The notes beneath the pieces were generated by a model. It had not been told where the DNA came from and did no database searches. It saw nothing but the letters and a program-made list of their open reading frames with translations. A stretch of DNA of 64,000 nt from an uncultured Litorivicinus sp. GTDB lineage: Bacteria; Pseudomonadota; Gammaproteobacteria; Pseudomonadales; Litorivicinaceae. Positions 1-14,541 of this stretch are shown here, one piece after another (positions within the stretch are counted from its first letter, which is position 1; every line of letters starts with the position of its first letter). A program made the translations under genes and the position numbers. The stretch is taken from positions 1 to 64,000 of the forward strand of contig CACECO010000001.1 of the NCBI GenBank assembly GCA_902558075.1, in the 5' to 3' direction.

Positions 1-29
1 GCGCGGATTTACTGCACCCAAACGTTTGA
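1..29. other. Intergenic stub after rpsJ
   Basis: This is the left edge of the window, just after the rpsJ stop codon. No gene is visible; by S10-operon order rplC would follow off the edge. Confidence 0.5.
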
Positions 30-347
30 TTAGCCTAAGCTGATCTGAACATCAACGCCCGCTGCGAGATCGAGTTTCATCAAAGCGTCGACAGTCTTGT
101 CGGTTGGCTCAACGATATCGCTCATGCGCTTGTGCGTGCGCAATTCGTACTGATCGCGCGCGTCCTTGTTCACATGAGGTGAAACCAGAACCGTGTAGCG
201 CTCAATTCGTGTCGGCAACGGAATCGGACCACGCACTTGTGCTCCGGTACGCTTCGCAGTTTCGACAATATCCTGAGTCGATACATCGATCAGGCGATGG
301 TCAAAAGCCTTCAGCCGAATACGAATTTTTTGATTCTGTACAGCCAC
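30..347 (-). CDS. rpsJ: 30S ribosomal protein S10 (NusE)
   Basis: The 105-residue protein matches bacterial S10 over its full length (start [19 protein letters not shown], end GVDVQISLG). S10 is part of the 30S head and, as NusE, pairs with NusB on boxA RNA in rRNA antitermination. The start is GTG, with a GGAG about ten bases upstream. It is the first gene of the S10 operon, which continues off the left edge toward rplC. A terminator after tuf1 and a separate promoter at 407–435 show that it begins its own transcription unit rather than only extending the str operon. Confidence 0.98.
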   Translation of the reverse strand: MAVQNQKIRIRLKAFDHRLIDVSTQDIVETAKRTGAQVRGPIPLPTRIERYTVLVSPHVNKDARDQYELRTHKRMSDIVEPTDKTVDALMKLDLAAGVDVQISLG

Positions 348-366
348 TTAGCTACTCCAATCAGAA

Positions 367-389
367 ACTGTCCGTAAATCGCGGACAGT
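367..389 (-). promoter_or_regulatory. Hairpin in the rpsJ leader
   Basis: A perfect inverted repeat (ACTGTCCG, seven-base loop, CGGACAGT) lies between the predicted transcription start near 400 and the rpsJ Shine-Dalgarno. It is not followed by a strong U-run, so it does not look like a terminator. It may stabilise the leader or serve regulation; the E. coli S10 leader regulated by L4 is much longer, so no L4 site is claimed. Confidence 0.55.
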
Positions 390-406
390 CAAAAACACGG
401 TGCGGC

Positions 407-435
407 ATTGTATGTGCCTGACCGTAACGAGTCAA
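407..435 (-). promoter_or_regulatory. Sigma70 promoter of the S10 operon
   Basis: Read on the minus strand: -35 TTGACT (430–435), a 17-base spacer and -10 TACAAT (407–412), close to the sigma70 consensus. It lies directly after the tuf1 terminator and about 60 bases before the rpsJ start, giving a leader of roughly 50 bases. Confidence 0.8.
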
Positions 436-447
436 CAGAAGCCCCCA

Positions 448-480
448 AAATAAAACAGCCCCGCCTATGTGGGGCTTATT
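448..480 (-). terminator. Intrinsic terminator after tuf1
   Basis: Stem AGCCCC/GGGGCT with an eight-base loop. On the minus strand it is followed by GTTTTATTTT, and on the plus strand by a T-rich run as well, so it could work in both directions. It ends the str operon. Confidence 0.8.
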
Positions 481-502
481 TTTTTCGCAATGCCTTGGCG
501 TA

Positions 503-1693
503 TCAGTCAAGAATTTTGGAGACGACGCCGGCACCGACAGTACGGCCACCTTCACGAATCGCAAAACGTAGACCTTCTTCCATCGCAATCGGCGCAATCA
601 GCTCAACTGACAATTTCACGTTATCACCTGGCATCACCATCTCTGTGCCTGAAGGAAGTTCACACGCACCAGTCACATCCGTGGTACGGAAGTAGAACTG
701 TGGACGATAACCCTTGAAAAATGGTGTATGACGACCGCCCTCATCCTTCGACAAGACATACACCTCACACTCAAACTTGGTGTGTGGAGTAATCGAACCT
801 GGCTTCGCCAAAACCTGACCGCGCTCAACTTCATCACGCTTCGTACCACGCAGAAGAACACCTACGTTCTCACCCGCACGACCTTCGTCAAGCAACTTAC
901 GGAACATCTCAACACCAGTACAGGTCGTCTTCGTTGTTTCCTTTATACCAACGATCTCAATCTCGTCGCCAACGTTGACAATACCGCGCTCAATACGACC
1001 AGTCACGACCGTTCCACGACCAGAAATCGAGAAAACATCTTCGATCGGCATCAAGAATGATTGATCAATCGCACGCTCTGGCTCAGGAATATACTCGTCC
1101 AAGGTCTCAATCAACTTCTGAACCGCTGGCATACCAATGTCAGATGTATCACCTTCCAATGCCTTCAGTGCAGAACCAATAATGATTGGCGTATCGTCAC
1201 CTGGGAACTCGTACTGATCCAGCAGCTCACGAATCTCCATCTCAACCAGTTCCAACAGCTCAGGATCATCAACCATGTCTGCCTTGTTCATGAAGACAAC
1301 GATGTAAGGAACACCAACCTGACGTGACAACAAAATGTGCTCACGTGTCTGTGGCATCGGACCATCCGCTGCAGAACAAACTAAAATCGCACCGTCCATC
1401 TGCGCCGCACCAGTAATCATGTTCTTCACATAATCAGCGTGGCCCGGACAGTCAACATGTGCGTAGTGACGTGTGTGTGACTGATACTCAACGTGTGACG
1501 TCGAAATCGTAATACCACGCGCACGCTCTTCAGGTGCATTATCAATCTGGTCAAACGCGCGCGTCTCACCACCAAATACTTCCGCTCCAACACGCGTCAA
1601 CGCCGCTGTCAAAGTCGTCTTACCATGGTCAACATGACCAATCGTGCCTACGTTTACGTGCGGCTTACTACGCTCAAACTTCTCTTTTGCCAT
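503..1693 (-). CDS. tuf: Elongation factor Tu, copy 1
   Basis: A 396-residue EF-Tu, the GTPase that delivers aminoacyl-tRNA to the ribosome. Visible motifs are [10 protein letters not shown] (G1, about residues 19–28), DCPGHADY (G3) and NKAD (G4), followed by the two beta-barrel domains. The ATG has a GGAG about ten bases upstream. It is the last gene of the str operon, 23 bases after fusA, with a terminator behind it. The coding sequence appears identical base for base to the second copy at 16790–17980, while the flanks differ. Confidence 0.99.
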   Translation of the reverse strand: MAKEKFERSKPHVNVGTIGHVDHGKTTLTAALTRVGAEVFGGETRAFDQIDNAPEERARGITISTSHVEYQSHTRHYAHVDCPGHADYVKNMITGAAQMDGAILVCSAADGPMPQTREHILLSRQVGVPYIVVFMNKADMVDDPELLELVEMEIRELLDQYEFPGDDTPIIIGSALKALEGDTSDIGMPAVQKLIETLDEYIPEPERAIDQSFLMPIEDVFSISGRGTVVTGRIERGIVNVGDEIEIVGIKETTKTTCTGVEMFRKLLDEGRAGENVGVLLRGTKRDEVERGQVLAKPGSITPHTKFECEVYVLSKDEGGRHTPFFKGYRPQFYFRTTDVTGACELPSGTEMVMPGDNVKLSVELIAPIAMEEGLRFAIREGGRTVGAGVVSKILD

Positions 1694-1716
1694 TTTTATA
1701 GACTCCGATATTCCGA

Positions 1717-3819
1717 TTAGCTGTTTTTCTTAATCACTTCTTCTGCGACGCTGGATGGTGCTTCAGCGTATTTCGCAAATTCCATGGTGTAAGATGCGCG
1801 ACCCTGTGTGAAACCACGGAGATCTGTTGCGTATCCAAACATTTCCGCAAGCGGAACTTCAGCGCGAACAAGCTTCACACCACCCACACCATCGTCCATG
1901 CCCTGAACCAAGCCACGACGACGGTTAAGATCACCTATGACGTCACCCATGTTTTCTTCAGGTGTAACGACCTCAACTTTCATAATTGGTTCAAGCAATG
2001 CAGGTTTCGCGTCGAGCGCTCCTTTCTTCATTGCCATCGAACCCGCTATCTTGAAAGCCATTTCGTTCGAGTCAACTTCGTGAAACGACCCATCGTATAG
2101 AGTCGCCTTCACACCCAATAGCGGAAACCCTGCCAATACACCATTGTTCATCTGCTCTTCGATACCTTTAGAAACTGCAGGAATATATTCCTTGGGAACC
2201 ACACCACCAACAATTTCGTTAACGAATTCGAAGTTTTGCTCACCGTCTAATGGGAGCGGTTCAATACGCACAACCACGTGACCATACTGACCACGACCAC
2301 CTGATTGACGAACAAACTTTCCTTCGACTTCAACAGACTTACGAATGCATTCACGATAAGACACCTGGGGCGCACCCACATTACACTCAACCGAGAATTC
2401 ACGACGCATCCGATCAACGATGATATCGAGGTGAAGCTCGCCCATACCAGAAATGATCGTCTGACCTGTTTCCTCATCTGTCTTCACACGGAATGACGGA
2501 TCTTCCTGCGCAAGCTTTCCAAGTGCAACACCCATCTTCTCTTGATCGGGCTTTGACTTCGGCTCGACAGAGAGAGAAATCACAGGCTCTGGAAATTCCA
2601 TCCGCTCGAGGATAATCGGATTACTCACATCGCACAGCGTGTCACCGGTCGTCACATCCTTCAGACCAACGGCAGCCGCGATGTCACCAGCACGTACTTC
2701 TTTGATCTCTTCACGAGTATTCGCATGCATCTGAACCATACGACCAACACGCTCTTTCTTTCCTCGAACTGAGTTCAAAACAGAGTCGCCGCCGTTGAGA
2801 ACACCTGAATACACACGGAAGAAGGTCAGGGTGCCAACAAACGGATCGGTTGCAATTTTGAATGCCAATGCGGCAAAGGGTGCATTATCGTCCGCAGGAC
2901 GGGTATCTTCGGTTTCGTCATCCTTGACGCCGCGAATCGCTTCAACCTCATCTGGAGCCGGCAAATAATCAACCACAGCGTCAAGCATCGCTTGAACGCC
3001 TTTGTTCTTAAATGCTGTGCCACAAAGACAAGGAACTATTTCGCGAGCCAACGTGCGCTGACGTAATCCCGCCTTAATTTCAGCCTCAGACAGCTCACCG
3101 CCTTCGAGATACTTTTCCATTAATTCTTCATTTGCTTCGGCAGCCGCTTCAATCATTTCTTCACGAAGCGATTCCACTTGGTCAGCGACGTCAGCTGGCA
3201 CTTCTTCATACGTGAAGGTTGTACCCATATCGTCTTCATTCCAAGCGATGAACTTGTTCTTCGCTAGATCCACAACGCCTTTGAAGTCTTTTTCTGCACC
3301 AACCGCACATTGGATCGGAACAGCTGTCGCACCCAAACGGTCACGAACCTGATTCACGACTCGGATAAAGTCAGCACCATCACGGTCCATCTTGTTCACA
3401 AAGCAAATCCGCGGAACACCGTATTTGTCTGCCTGGCGCCAGACGGTTTCCGACTGTGGCTCAACACCTGATGCAGCACAGAACACAACAACTGCACCAT
3501 CAAGAACACGCATCGAACGCTCAACTTCTATCGTGAAGTCAACGTGACCCGGGGTATCGATGATATTGACACGGTACTTGTCAAACTGCTGATCCATCCC
3601 TTGCCAGAACGTTGTCGTGGCAGCCGACGTGATCGTGATACCACGCTCCTGCTCCTGCGCCATCCAGTCCATGGTTGCCGCGCCATCGTGAACTTCACCT
3701 ATTTTGTGATTCACGCCGGTATAGAACAGAACGCGTTCTGTCGTCGTTGTTTTACCAGCATCAACGTGTGCGCAGATGCCGATGTTGCGATAACGGTTAA
3801 TTGGGGTGGTACGTGCCAC
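1717..3819 (-). CDS. fusA: Elongation factor G
   Basis: A 700-residue EF-G, the GTPase that drives ribosomal translocation. The N-terminal G domain carries [13 protein letters not shown] (about residues 17–29), DTPGHVDF and NKMD, and domains II–V follow at normal length (E. coli about 704). The start is GTG, with GGAG eight to ten bases before it. It sits between rpsG (41-base gap) and tuf1 in the str operon. Confidence 0.99.
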   Translation of the reverse strand: MARTTPINRYRNIGICAHVDAGKTTTTERVLFYTGVNHKIGEVHDGAATMDWMAQEQERGITITSAATTTFWQGMDQQFDKYRVNIIDTPGHVDFTIEVERSMRVLDGAVVVFCAASGVEPQSETVWRQADKYGVPRICFVNKMDRDGADFIRVVNQVRDRLGATAVPIQCAVGAEKDFKGVVDLAKNKFIAWNEDDMGTTFTYEEVPADVADQVESLREEMIEAAAEANEELMEKYLEGGELSEAEIKAGLRQRTLAREIVPCLCGTAFKNKGVQAMLDAVVDYLPAPDEVEAIRGVKDDETEDTRPADDNAPFAALAFKIATDPFVGTLTFFRVYSGVLNGGDSVLNSVRGKKERVGRMVQMHANTREEIKEVRAGDIAAAVGLKDVTTGDTLCDVSNPIILERMEFPEPVISLSVEPKSKPDQEKMGVALGKLAQEDPSFRVKTDEETGQTIISGMGELHLDIIVDRMRREFSVECNVGAPQVSYRECIRKSVEVEGKFVRQSGGRGQYGHVVVRIEPLPLDGEQNFEFVNEIVGGVVPKEYIPAVSKGIEEQMNNGVLAGFPLLGVKATLYDGSFHEVDSNEMAFKIAGSMAMKKGALDAKPALLEPIMKVEVVTPEENMGDVIGDLNRRRGLVQGMDDGVGGVKLVRAEVPLAEMFGYATDLRGFTQGRASYTMEFAKYAEAPSSVAEEVIKKNS

Positions 3820-3860
3820 TGTTAGTCTCCAAAGAGCCGGCTGATCCGGCCATCATTTAA

Positions 3861-4331
3861 TTAAAAACGGAAATGCGAGAACGCTTTGTTTGCTTCAGCC
3901 ATACGGTGAACGTCTTCACGCTTTTTCACCGCACCACCACGTTGCTCTACCGCGTCCAAGATTTCACCTGCTAGCCGAGCTTGCATCGACTTCTCGCCAC
4001 GCTTCCGCGCGTACTCGACTAACCAACGCATCGCCAAAGCTGTGCGACGGCTTGGGCGTACCTCAACAGGCACCTGGTAAGTTGCACCACCAACACGGCG
4101 AGACTTCACCTCGACCATTGGCGCGATGTTCTCTAGCGCCTGATTAAACACTTCAAGTGGATCCCCACCGTTCTTTTCGAGAACGCGATCAAGCGCTCCA
4201 TAAACGATGGATTCTGCAATGGACTTCTTTCCACTTTCCATCACGTGGTTGATGAACTTAGCGAGTAACTGATCGCCGAACTTTGGATCCGGCAAAATTT
4301 CACGTTTTATGGGGACGCGACGTCTTGGCAT
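3861..4331 (-). CDS. rpsG: 30S ribosomal protein S7
   Basis: A 156-residue S7 ([19 protein letters not shown]...), a primary binder of the 16S 3' domain that organises the 30S head. It has an ATG start in the usual rpsL–rpsG–fusA order. The 110-base gap before it holds an inverted repeat at 4382–4401. In E. coli S7 represses its operon through the rpsL–rpsG spacer; similar control here is inference. Confidence 0.98.
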   Translation of the reverse strand: MPRRRVPIKREILPDPKFGDQLLAKFINHVMESGKKSIAESIVYGALDRVLEKNGGDPLEVFNQALENIAPMVEVKSRRVGGATYQVPVEVRPSRRTALAMRWLVEYARKRGEKSMQARLAGEILDAVEQRGGAVKKREDVHRMAEANKAFSHFRF

Positions 4332-4381
4332 TGTATTATCCTTTTCTTCAGGTTATTCCGGGACTCTGGCCTGGCCTTACT

Positions 4382-4401
4382 GAGCATGGTGCACCATACT
4401 C
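4382..4401 (-). promoter_or_regulatory. Inverted repeat in the rpsL–rpsG spacer
   Basis: A 20-base near-perfect palindrome centred on GGTGCACC. As RNA it can form about eight pairs around a four-base loop. It lies about 50 bases before rpsG, where E. coli has its S7 autoregulatory site. No U-run follows, so it is probably not a terminator. Confidence 0.45.
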
Positions 4402-4441
4402 TGCATAAATGATTACTGTTTGATGAATTGTTGGTTTCGAT

Positions 4442-4816
4442 TTAGCTCTTGGGCCGCTTCGCACCATACTTTGAACGACCTTGCTTACGATCGCCTACAC
4501 CAGCGGTATCCAATGCACCGCGCACAGTGTGATAACGCACACCTGGCAAATCCTTGACTCGACCACCACGAATCAGCACAACTGAGTGTTCCTGCAGGTT
4601 GTGACCTTCACCACCGATGTATGACGATACCTCGTATCCGTTGGTCAGACGCACGCGGCATACTTTACGAAGAGCTGAGTTTGGCTTCTTTGGTGTGGTT
4701 GTATACACACGAGTACACACACCGCGACGCTGTGGACAAGCCTGCAACGCAGGGACGTCTGTTTTAACGACCTTACGTTTACGTGGCTTGCGAACAAGCT
4801 GATTAATAGTTGCCAT
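4442..4816 (-). CDS. rpsL: 30S ribosomal protein S12
   Basis: A 124-residue S12 ([15 protein letters not shown]...), the decoding-centre protein. The [11 protein letters not shown] segment has the wild-type lysines of the streptomycin region. The ATG at 4814–4816 is preferred over an in-frame TTG two codons upstream because the protein then has the usual N-terminus and a GGGAG lies seven bases ahead. It is the first gene of the str operon (rpsL-rpsG-fusA-tuf), with a promoter at 4855–4883. Confidence 0.98.
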   Translation of the reverse strand: MATINQLVRKPRKRKVVKTDVPALQACPQRRGVCTRVYTTTPKKPNSALRKVCRVRLTNGYEVSSYIGGEGHNLQEHSVVLIRGGRVKDLPGVRYHTVRGALDTAGVGDRKQGRSKYGAKRPKS

Positions 4817-4837
4817 TGGCAAACTCCCTAGTCCATT

Positions 4838-4869
4838 GCAAAAAATAGGGCGCGATTTTAGGCGCGCCC
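4838..4869 (-). terminator. Hairpin terminator between rpoC and rpsL
   Basis: Stem GGGCGCG/CGCGCCC with an eight-base loop, followed on the minus strand by TATTTTTTG. It fits an intrinsic terminator for the rpoBC transcript. The -10 of the next promoter lies within its loop (see 4855–4883). Confidence 0.7.
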
Positions 4870-4883
4870 AAAGCTACAGTCAA
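4855..4883 (-). promoter_or_regulatory. Sigma70 promoter of the str operon, overlapping the hairpin
   Basis: Minus strand: -35 TTGACT (4878–4883), 17-base spacer, -10 TAAAAT (4855–4860). The spacer contains the 5' arm of the terminator stem and the -10 sits in the loop. Transcription would start about 30 bases before rpsL. The -35 hexamer is the same as in the rpsJ promoter. Confidence 0.7.
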
Positions 4884-4895
4884 GTAAGGCGGAAA

Positions 4896-9107
<4,212 letters not shown>

Positions 9108-9133
9108 TGCTTAAATCTCCAATTCCTTCCGCC

Positions 9134-12100
9134 TTAATCGTTTTCCAGCTCAACAGAGATACCGAGCGAACGGATCTCTTTCACCAGTACGTTGAATGAT
9201 TCCGGCATACCGGGCTCCATGCGGTGGTCGCCATCGACGATATTTTTGTACATACGCGTACGACCATTCACGTCGTCTGACTTCACAGTCAGCATTTCTT
9301 GAAGGGTATAAGCCGCACCATATGCTTCCAGCGCCCACACTTCCATCTCACCGAAGCGCTGACCACCAAACTGAGCCTTACCACCCAGCGGCTGCTGCGT
9401 GACGAGCGAGTACGAACCCGTTGAACGCGCATGCATCTTGTCATCAACCAGGTGATTAAGCTTCAACATGTACATGTAGCCGACAGTAACTGGACGCTCG
9501 AATGCCTCACCAGTTCTGCCGTCATACAGCGTGAATTGCCCTGACTCCGGCATACCTGCAAGCTCAAGAAGGCCTTTGATCTGCGCTTCCTTCGCACCAT
9601 CGAATGCTGGCGTTGCAAATGGCACACCTTCAATCAGGTTGTTCGATAGTGCGATGATTTCATCATCAGACAATGATCCGAGATCTTCCTGGTTTCCACC
9701 GATCTTGTTATAAACCTGATCAAGGAAATCGCGAACATCTTTCACTTTCGCCTGCTGCTTGAGCATCTCGTTGATTCGATCGCCCAGACCTTTCGCTGCC
9801 ATACCCAAGTGCATTTCAAGTACCTGACCCACGTTCATACGACTTGGGACCCCCAGTGGGTTCAAGACGATATCGACTGGATCACCATTTTCATCAAATG
9901 GCATGTCTTCTTCAGGCATGATCACCGAGATCACACCCTTGTTACCGTGCCGACCTGCCATCTTGTCACCGGGCTGAATGCGACGCTTCACAGCCACATA
10001 AACCTTCACGATTTTCAAAACACCAGGTGCCAAATCATCGCCTTGAGTCAGCTTTTTCTTCTTCACTTCGAAGGCTTCATCAAGCTCTGTACGACGCTCT
10101 TTCAATGATTTCTCAGCTTCAGCGATCAATGCGTTTTGCGCATCATCAGCCATCTTCACCTTGAACCACTCATCTTCAGAGAGATTTGCCAAATAATCGG
10201 CCATCAGCGTATCGCCCTTCTTTAGACCTGGCGCACCCGCCACCTTCGAACCCTCAAACTGCTGAGCAAGGTGACCAAAAGTCGCTTCTGAAACAATTCG
10301 ATACTCTTCGTTGAGGTCTTTACGGTACTCATCGAGCTGCTCTTCTTCGATCTGCTTGGCACGGGCATCTTTGTCAATACCGTCACGTGTAAAAATCTGA
10401 ACATCTATTACTGTTCCTGTGGTCCCTGTGCCAACACGCATTGAGGTGTCTTTCACATCAGACGCTTTTTCACCGAAGATCGCACGCAGGAGTTTCTCTT
10501 CCGGCGTCAACTGTGTTTCGCCCTTTGGAGTGACCTTGCCAACCAGGATGTCACCAGGCTTCACCTCGGCGCCGATATGAACGATGCCGACTTCATCGAG
10601 CTTCGCGAGTGCATTCTCGCCGACGTTTGGAATATCAGCGGTAATTTCTTCAGAACCCAACTTCGTATCGCGTGCGACACATGAAAATTCCTGAATGTGG
10701 ACTGTTGTAAAGCGCTCTTCCTTAACGACTTTTTCAGAGATCAGAATCGAGTCCTCAAAGTTGTAGCCATTCCAGGGCATAAAAGCGATACGCATGTTTT
10801 GACCAAGAGCCAATTCACCGGTATCAATCGATGGACCATCTGCCAACACGTCACCACGCGCAACAACATCACCTGCCTGTACGATTGGACGCTGGTTGAT
10901 ACAAGTATTCTGATTTGAACGCGTGTATTTGGTGAGGTTGTAAATATCAACAGGGGCTGCGCCGGCTTCGACTTCATCCGCATTGACTTTCACAACTATA
11001 CGCTTTGCATCGACGAAATCGACGACACCACCGCGATTGGCAATCATACAAACACCTGAGTCCACAGCAACATGACGCTCCATGCCCGTCCCAACCAGTG
11101 GCTTTTCCGCTTTCAAAGTCGGCACCGCCTGGCGTTGCATGTTTGATCCCATCAATGCGCGGTTCGCGTCGTCGTGCTCAAGAAATGGAATCAGTGCCGC
11201 AGCAACAGAGACAACCTGACGTGGTGAAACGTCCATATAGTCCACGCGCTCTGGTGGTATCACTGCAAACTCATTCAAGTGACGCACAGGCACGAGCTCT
11301 TCAACCAACTCGCCTTTATCATTCAATTGTGCAGACGCCTGTGCAATCACAAAGTCTGATTCTTCAATCGCAGACAGATAGACAATTTCATCGGTCACTT
11401 CACCGTTTTCGACACGACGATATGGCGACTCGAGGAATCCGTAACGATTCGTCCGGGCATAGGTGGCCAACGAGTTGATCAAACCAATATTCGGACCCTC
11501 TGGCGTTTCAATGGGACAGACACGCCCATAATGCGTTGGGTGTACGTCACGGACTTCAAAGCCTGCACGCTCACGCGTCAAGCCACCGGGTCCCAACGCA
11601 GAGACACGACGCTTGTGCGTAATTTCCGACAATGGGTTGTTCTGATCCATGAACTGCGAAAGCTGGCTCGAACCAAAGAACTCTTTCACAGCTGCTGCAA
11701 CTGGCTTGGCGTTAATCAAATCACGTGGCATCAAACCTTCCGTTTCGGCCTGTCCAAGACGCTCACGAACAGCACGCTCAACACGCACCAAACCAACACG
11801 GAACTGATTTTCAGCCATTTCACCGACTGACCGGACCCGGCGGTTACCGAGATGGTCAATATCATCGACCACACCTTCACCATTACGAATATCAATCAAG
11901 GTCTTCATCACCGCCAAGATATCGTCTTGTGACAATGTACCTTCACCAAGCTCAGTGTCTCCATCATCAAGCTTTCGTGTTCCAACGCGGCGATTAAATT
12001 TCATACGACCTACTGAAGATAGGTCGTATCGATCCGCAGAGAAGAACAAGCTCTCAAATAAATTTTCAGCACTTTCCTTGGTTGGTGGCTCGCCTGGACG

Positions 12101-13225
12101 CATCATGCGATAAATTTCAACAAGCGCTTCCATCCGATTCGACGTGGAATCGGCAGCTAAGGTGTCTGACATGTAAGGACCACGATCTAAGTCGTTGGTG
12201 TAGATACATTCAATCGTTTTCACGCCCACTTCGCGAATAGCGTCGACTGATTCCAGCGCTAGAGGCTGATTTGCAGCAGCGATCACTTCACCCGTGGCCT
12301 CATTGACAACGTCCTTTGCGAGCACCTTACCAATAAGGTATTCATCCGCCACCTTGAGCTCTTCAAGCTTGGCCTTCCGGAGCTCGCGAACGTGGCGAGC
12401 TGTGATCCGCTTGCCAGCCTCAACAATCACATCACCTTTAGCATTCACGATATCAAAACCGAGTGTTTCACCACGCAAGCGATCAGATACCAAGGTCATG
12501 AACACATCAGTCTTATCGAACCGAAATCCAGTCGTTTCAAAGAAGTGACTCAAGATCGCCTCATCTGACATCTCCATTGCACGGAGCAGTATTGACGCAG
12601 GAAGTTTCCGACGACGGTCGATACGAACAAACACCTGATCTTTCGGATCGAACTCAAAATCCAACCAAGAGCCACGATAAGGAATGATCCGCGCTGAGTA
12701 GAGCAACTTTCCTGAACTATGGGTTTTTCCTTTGTCATGCTCAAAGAACACACCAGGTGAGCGGTGGAGCTGTGACACAATCACGCGCTCAGTCCCATTG
12801 ATGACGAACGTACCGTTCTCAGTCATAAGTGGAATTTCGCCCATGTACACTTCTTCTTCTTTTATGTCTCTAACGGACTTGTTTGATCCTTCTTTCTCAA
12901 AAAGAACCAAACGAACTTTGACACGTAGTGGGGCTGCATATGTATCACCACGGAGGATGCACTCTTTTACATCAAAGACAGGCTCGCCTAGGCGGTAGCC
13001 CACATACTGAAGCTCGGCATTACCCGAGAACGACTGGATAGGAAAAACAGACTGGAACGCAGCCTTCAGACCAGTTGACTGTGCAGTATTTTCAATCGAA
13101 CCGCCCGTTAAGAACTCGCGATATGAATCAAGCTGAATTGCCAAGAGCTGCGGAACTTCCATCACCGATGGTAGTGTTCCAAAGTCTTTCCGAATACGTT
13201 TTTTCGCTGTGTACGAGTAAGCCAT
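9134..13225 (-). CDS. rpoB: RNA polymerase subunit beta
   Basis: A 1363-residue beta subunit (E. coli 1342). The rifampicin-binding region reads [20 protein letters not shown] and [13 protein letters not shown], with no obvious resistance change. The C-terminal part includes [20 protein letters not shown]. Its 180-base leader after rplL holds an attenuator hairpin and a boxA-like box, so its level relative to L7/L12 is probably set by partial termination. Confidence 0.99.
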   Translation of the reverse strand: MAYSYTAKKRIRKDFGTLPSVMEVPQLLAIQLDSYREFLTGGSIENTAQSTGLKAAFQSVFPIQSFSGNAELQYVGYRLGEPVFDVKECILRGDTYAAPLRVKVRLVLFEKEGSNKSVRDIKEEEVYMGEIPLMTENGTFVINGTERVIVSQLHRSPGVFFEHDKGKTHSSGKLLYSARIIPYRGSWLDFEFDPKDQVFVRIDRRRKLPASILLRAMEMSDEAILSHFFETTGFRFDKTDVFMTLVSDRLRGETLGFDIVNAKGDVIVEAGKRITARHVRELRKAKLEELKVADEYLIGKVLAKDVVNEATGEVIAAANQPLALESVDAIREVGVKTIECIYTNDLDRGPYMSDTLAADSTSNRMEALVEIYRMMRPGEPPTKESAENLFESLFFSADRYDLSSVGRMKFNRRVGTRKLDDGDTELGEGTLSQDDILAVMKTLIDIRNGEGVVDDIDHLGNRRVRSVGEMAENQFRVGLVRVERAVRERLGQAETEGLMPRDLINAKPVAAAVKEFFGSSQLSQFMDQNNPLSEITHKRRVSALGPGGLTRERAGFEVRDVHPTHYGRVCPIETPEGPNIGLINSLATYARTNRYGFLESPYRRVENGEVTDEIVYLSAIEESDFVIAQASAQLNDKGELVEELVPVRHLNEFAVIPPERVDYMDVSPRQVVSVAAALIPFLEHDDANRALMGSNMQRQAVPTLKAEKPLVGTGMERHVAVDSGVCMIANRGGVVDFVDAKRIVVKVNADEVEAGAAPVDIYNLTKYTRSNQNTCINQRPIVQAGDVVARGDVLADGPSIDTGELALGQNMRIAFMPWNGYNFEDSILISEKVVKEERFTTVHIQEFSCVARDTKLGSEEITADIPNVGENALAKLDEVGIVHIGAEVKPGDILVGKVTPKGETQLTPEEKLLRAIFGEKASDVKDTSMRVGTGTTGTVIDVQIFTRDGIDKDARAKQIEEEQLDEYRKDLNEEYRIVSEATFGHLAQQFEGSKVAGAPGLKKGDTLMADYLANLSEDEWFKVKMADDAQNALIAEAEKSLKERRTELDEAFEVKKKKLTQGDDLAPGVLKIVKVYVAVKRRIQPGDKMAGRHGNKGVISVIMPEEDMPFDENGDPVDIVLNPLGVPSRMNVGQVLEMHLGMAAKGLGDRINEMLKQQAKVKDVRDFLDQVYNKIGGNQEDLGSLSDDEIIALSNNLIEGVPFATPAFDGAKEAQIKGLLELAGMPESGQFTLYDGRTGEAFERPVTVGYMYMLKLNHLVDDKMHARSTGSYSLVTQQPLGGKAQFGGQRFGEMEVWALEAYGAAYTLQEMLTVKSDDVNGRTRMYKNIVDGDHRMEPGMPESFNVLVKEIRSLGISVELEND

Positions 13226-13330
13226 TTGCCTTCCTCAACGTGTGAAAGTCCATCCACCACGGATGCACTGTGATTCGTACCCCTAAGGGTTCCGGAAAAC
13301 GCGCATTGAAGCTTTCCGCAAACCTTAATC

Positions 13331-13342
13331 GTTTAAAGAGCA
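13331..13342 (-). promoter_or_regulatory. boxA-like element before rpoB
   Basis: On the minus strand the RNA reads TGCTCTTTAAAC, matching the E. coli rrn boxA TGCTCTTTAACA in the first ten bases. It begins within the U-run of the rplL–rpoB attenuator. In rRNA leaders boxA binds NusB–S10. A role here is inference; the true rrn leader boxA in this window is at 24209–24220. Confidence 0.45.
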
Positions 13343-13370
13343 AAAAGGCTGGTGGTCGAAACCACCAGCC
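13342..13370 (-). terminator. Attenuator hairpin between rplL and rpoB
   Basis: Ten-base stem GGCTGGTGGT/ACCACCAGCC closed by a UUCG tetraloop and followed by TTTTT on the minus strand: a strong intrinsic terminator form. In E. coli a partial terminator at this place lowers rpoBC transcription relative to the ribosomal genes, and no rpoB promoter is evident here, so read-through is likely. Confidence 0.8.
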
Positions 13371-13405
13371 AATCTGCAGATCCGCAGAGGAGCGGATCAA
13401 TAAAA

Positions 13406-13792
13406 TTACTTGAGCTCGACAGATGCGCCTGCTTCTTCAAGCTGCTTCTTGATGTCTTCAGCTTCGTCTTTCGACGCGGCTTCTTTGATGGTGTTAGGAG
13501 CGCCATCAACTAGATCTTTCGCTTCTTTCAGGCCAAGACCTGTAACGCTACGAACAACCTTGATCACGTTCACTTTCTTGTCACCAGCTGATGCGAGAAC
13601 AACGTCAAATTCGTCTTTCTCAGCTGCTACACCAGCGCCAGCATCACCACCAGCAGCTGCTACAGGAGCTGCTGCAACTGCAGCTGCTGCCGTTACACCG
13701 AATTTTTCTTCCATTGCTGAAACAAGTTCAACAACGTCCATCACGCTCATTTCAGCGATCGCGTTCAGAATATCGTCCTTAGACAGTGCCAT
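13406..13792 (-). CDS. rplL: 50S ribosomal protein L7/L12
   Basis: A 128-residue stalk protein: N-terminal dimerisation part ([17 protein letters not shown]), an Ala-rich hinge (about residues 34–55), and the C-terminal factor-binding domain ending GASVELK. It binds L10 in multiple copies and recruits translation GTPases. A GGAG lies upstream of the ATG. It follows rplJ by about 50 bases and is followed by the attenuator at 13342–13370. Confidence 0.99.
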   Translation of the reverse strand: MALSKDDILNAIAEMSVMDVVELVSAMEEKFGVTAAAAVAAAPVAAAGGDAGAGVAAEKDEFDVVLASAGDKKVNVIKVVRSVTGLGLKEAKDLVDGAPNTIKEAASKDEAEDIKKQLEEAGASVELK

Positions 13793-13843
13793 GATATTTC
13801 TCCAATTTCGTTTACAAACTATGTCAATTGAAAGCCAACTGAA

Positions 13844-14371
13844 TTAACCCACTTTCTTCGCTTCACCAACTGCTGCAACGGTACGAACCAGCCTACATGA
13901 AACCTCGTTCATCGTACGTACGAACTTGGTAACAGGTGCGGTCATCACGCTCATCAGCATTGCAATCGCTTCGTCCTTCGTTGGCAACTTCGCAACAACA
14001 TCCACTTGAGATGCATCGAGAAGTTGACCACCAATCGCAAGAGCCCGAATTTCGAGTTGATCGTTTTCTTTCGCGATGTCCTTGAACAGCTTTGCAGCTG
14101 CTGAAGGCTCTTCCAGTGAGAAACCAATCAATGATGGTCCCACCAGCGCGTCAGTCAGACACTCAAACTCAGTTCCTGCTACAGCACGCCTAGCCAGGGT
14201 ATTTCGAACAACTCGGAGATAGATCTTTCCGTTACGTGCTTTTTCACGCATCTCGGTCAGAGCTCCAACTTCCATACCCCGGTAATCCGCGACTACCGCA
14301 GACAAAGCATTACCGGCAGCTTCGTTGACTTCGGCTACAATCACCTTTTTGTCTTCGAGCTTTAACGCCAC
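13844..14371 (-). CDS. rplJ: 50S ribosomal protein L10
   Basis: A 175-residue L10 that anchors L7/L12 to the 23S stalk base. I place the start at the GTG (14369–14371), giving (M)[16 protein letters not shown] as in other L10 proteins, with AGGAG six bases upstream. A longer reading from 14398 adds nine residues unlike the family. The 170-base leader resembles the L10 leader RNA, the target of L10–L12 translational feedback in E. coli. Confidence 0.96.
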   Translation of the reverse strand: MALKLEDKKVIVAEVNEAAGNALSAVVADYRGMEVGALTEMREKARNGKIYLRVVRNTLARRAVAGTEFECLTDALVGPSLIGFSLEEPSAAAKLFKDIAKENDQLEIRALAIGGQLLDASQVDVVAKLPTKDEAIAMLMSVMTAPVTKFVRTMNEVSCRLVRTVAAVGEAKKVG

Positions 14372-14541
14372 GCTTTGCTCCTTTTCAGGATGAACCAATT
14401 CACCAGATTTCCGGCGAACCCCTGGCGGCCTTCAATACACAGAGTGTAAAGGGGCTGCCGTCTATGCAGGCTGTTTCCATTTAGGCCCTGAGGCACCTGC
14501 AGTCTTTGACGGATCCCACGAACGGGAACCCTCAAATTCTT
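14372..14541 (-). promoter_or_regulatory. L10-type leader RNA
   Basis: This spacer between rplA and rplJ has the position and length of the E. coli L10 leader. On the minus strand it contains CAAAGACTGCAGG, a GCC-TCAG-GGC mini-stem and AGCCTGCATAGACGG, resembling the leader core that forms the L10-binding fold. It would let excess L10–L12 repress translation of rplJL. The assignment is by pattern and position, not by a covariance model. Confidence 0.65.

Noticed and set aside
728-1327. Long plus-strand frames opposite tuf (repeated at 17015–17614)
   Set aside because: They are shadows of the conserved tuf codons; their repetition only reflects the duplicated gene.
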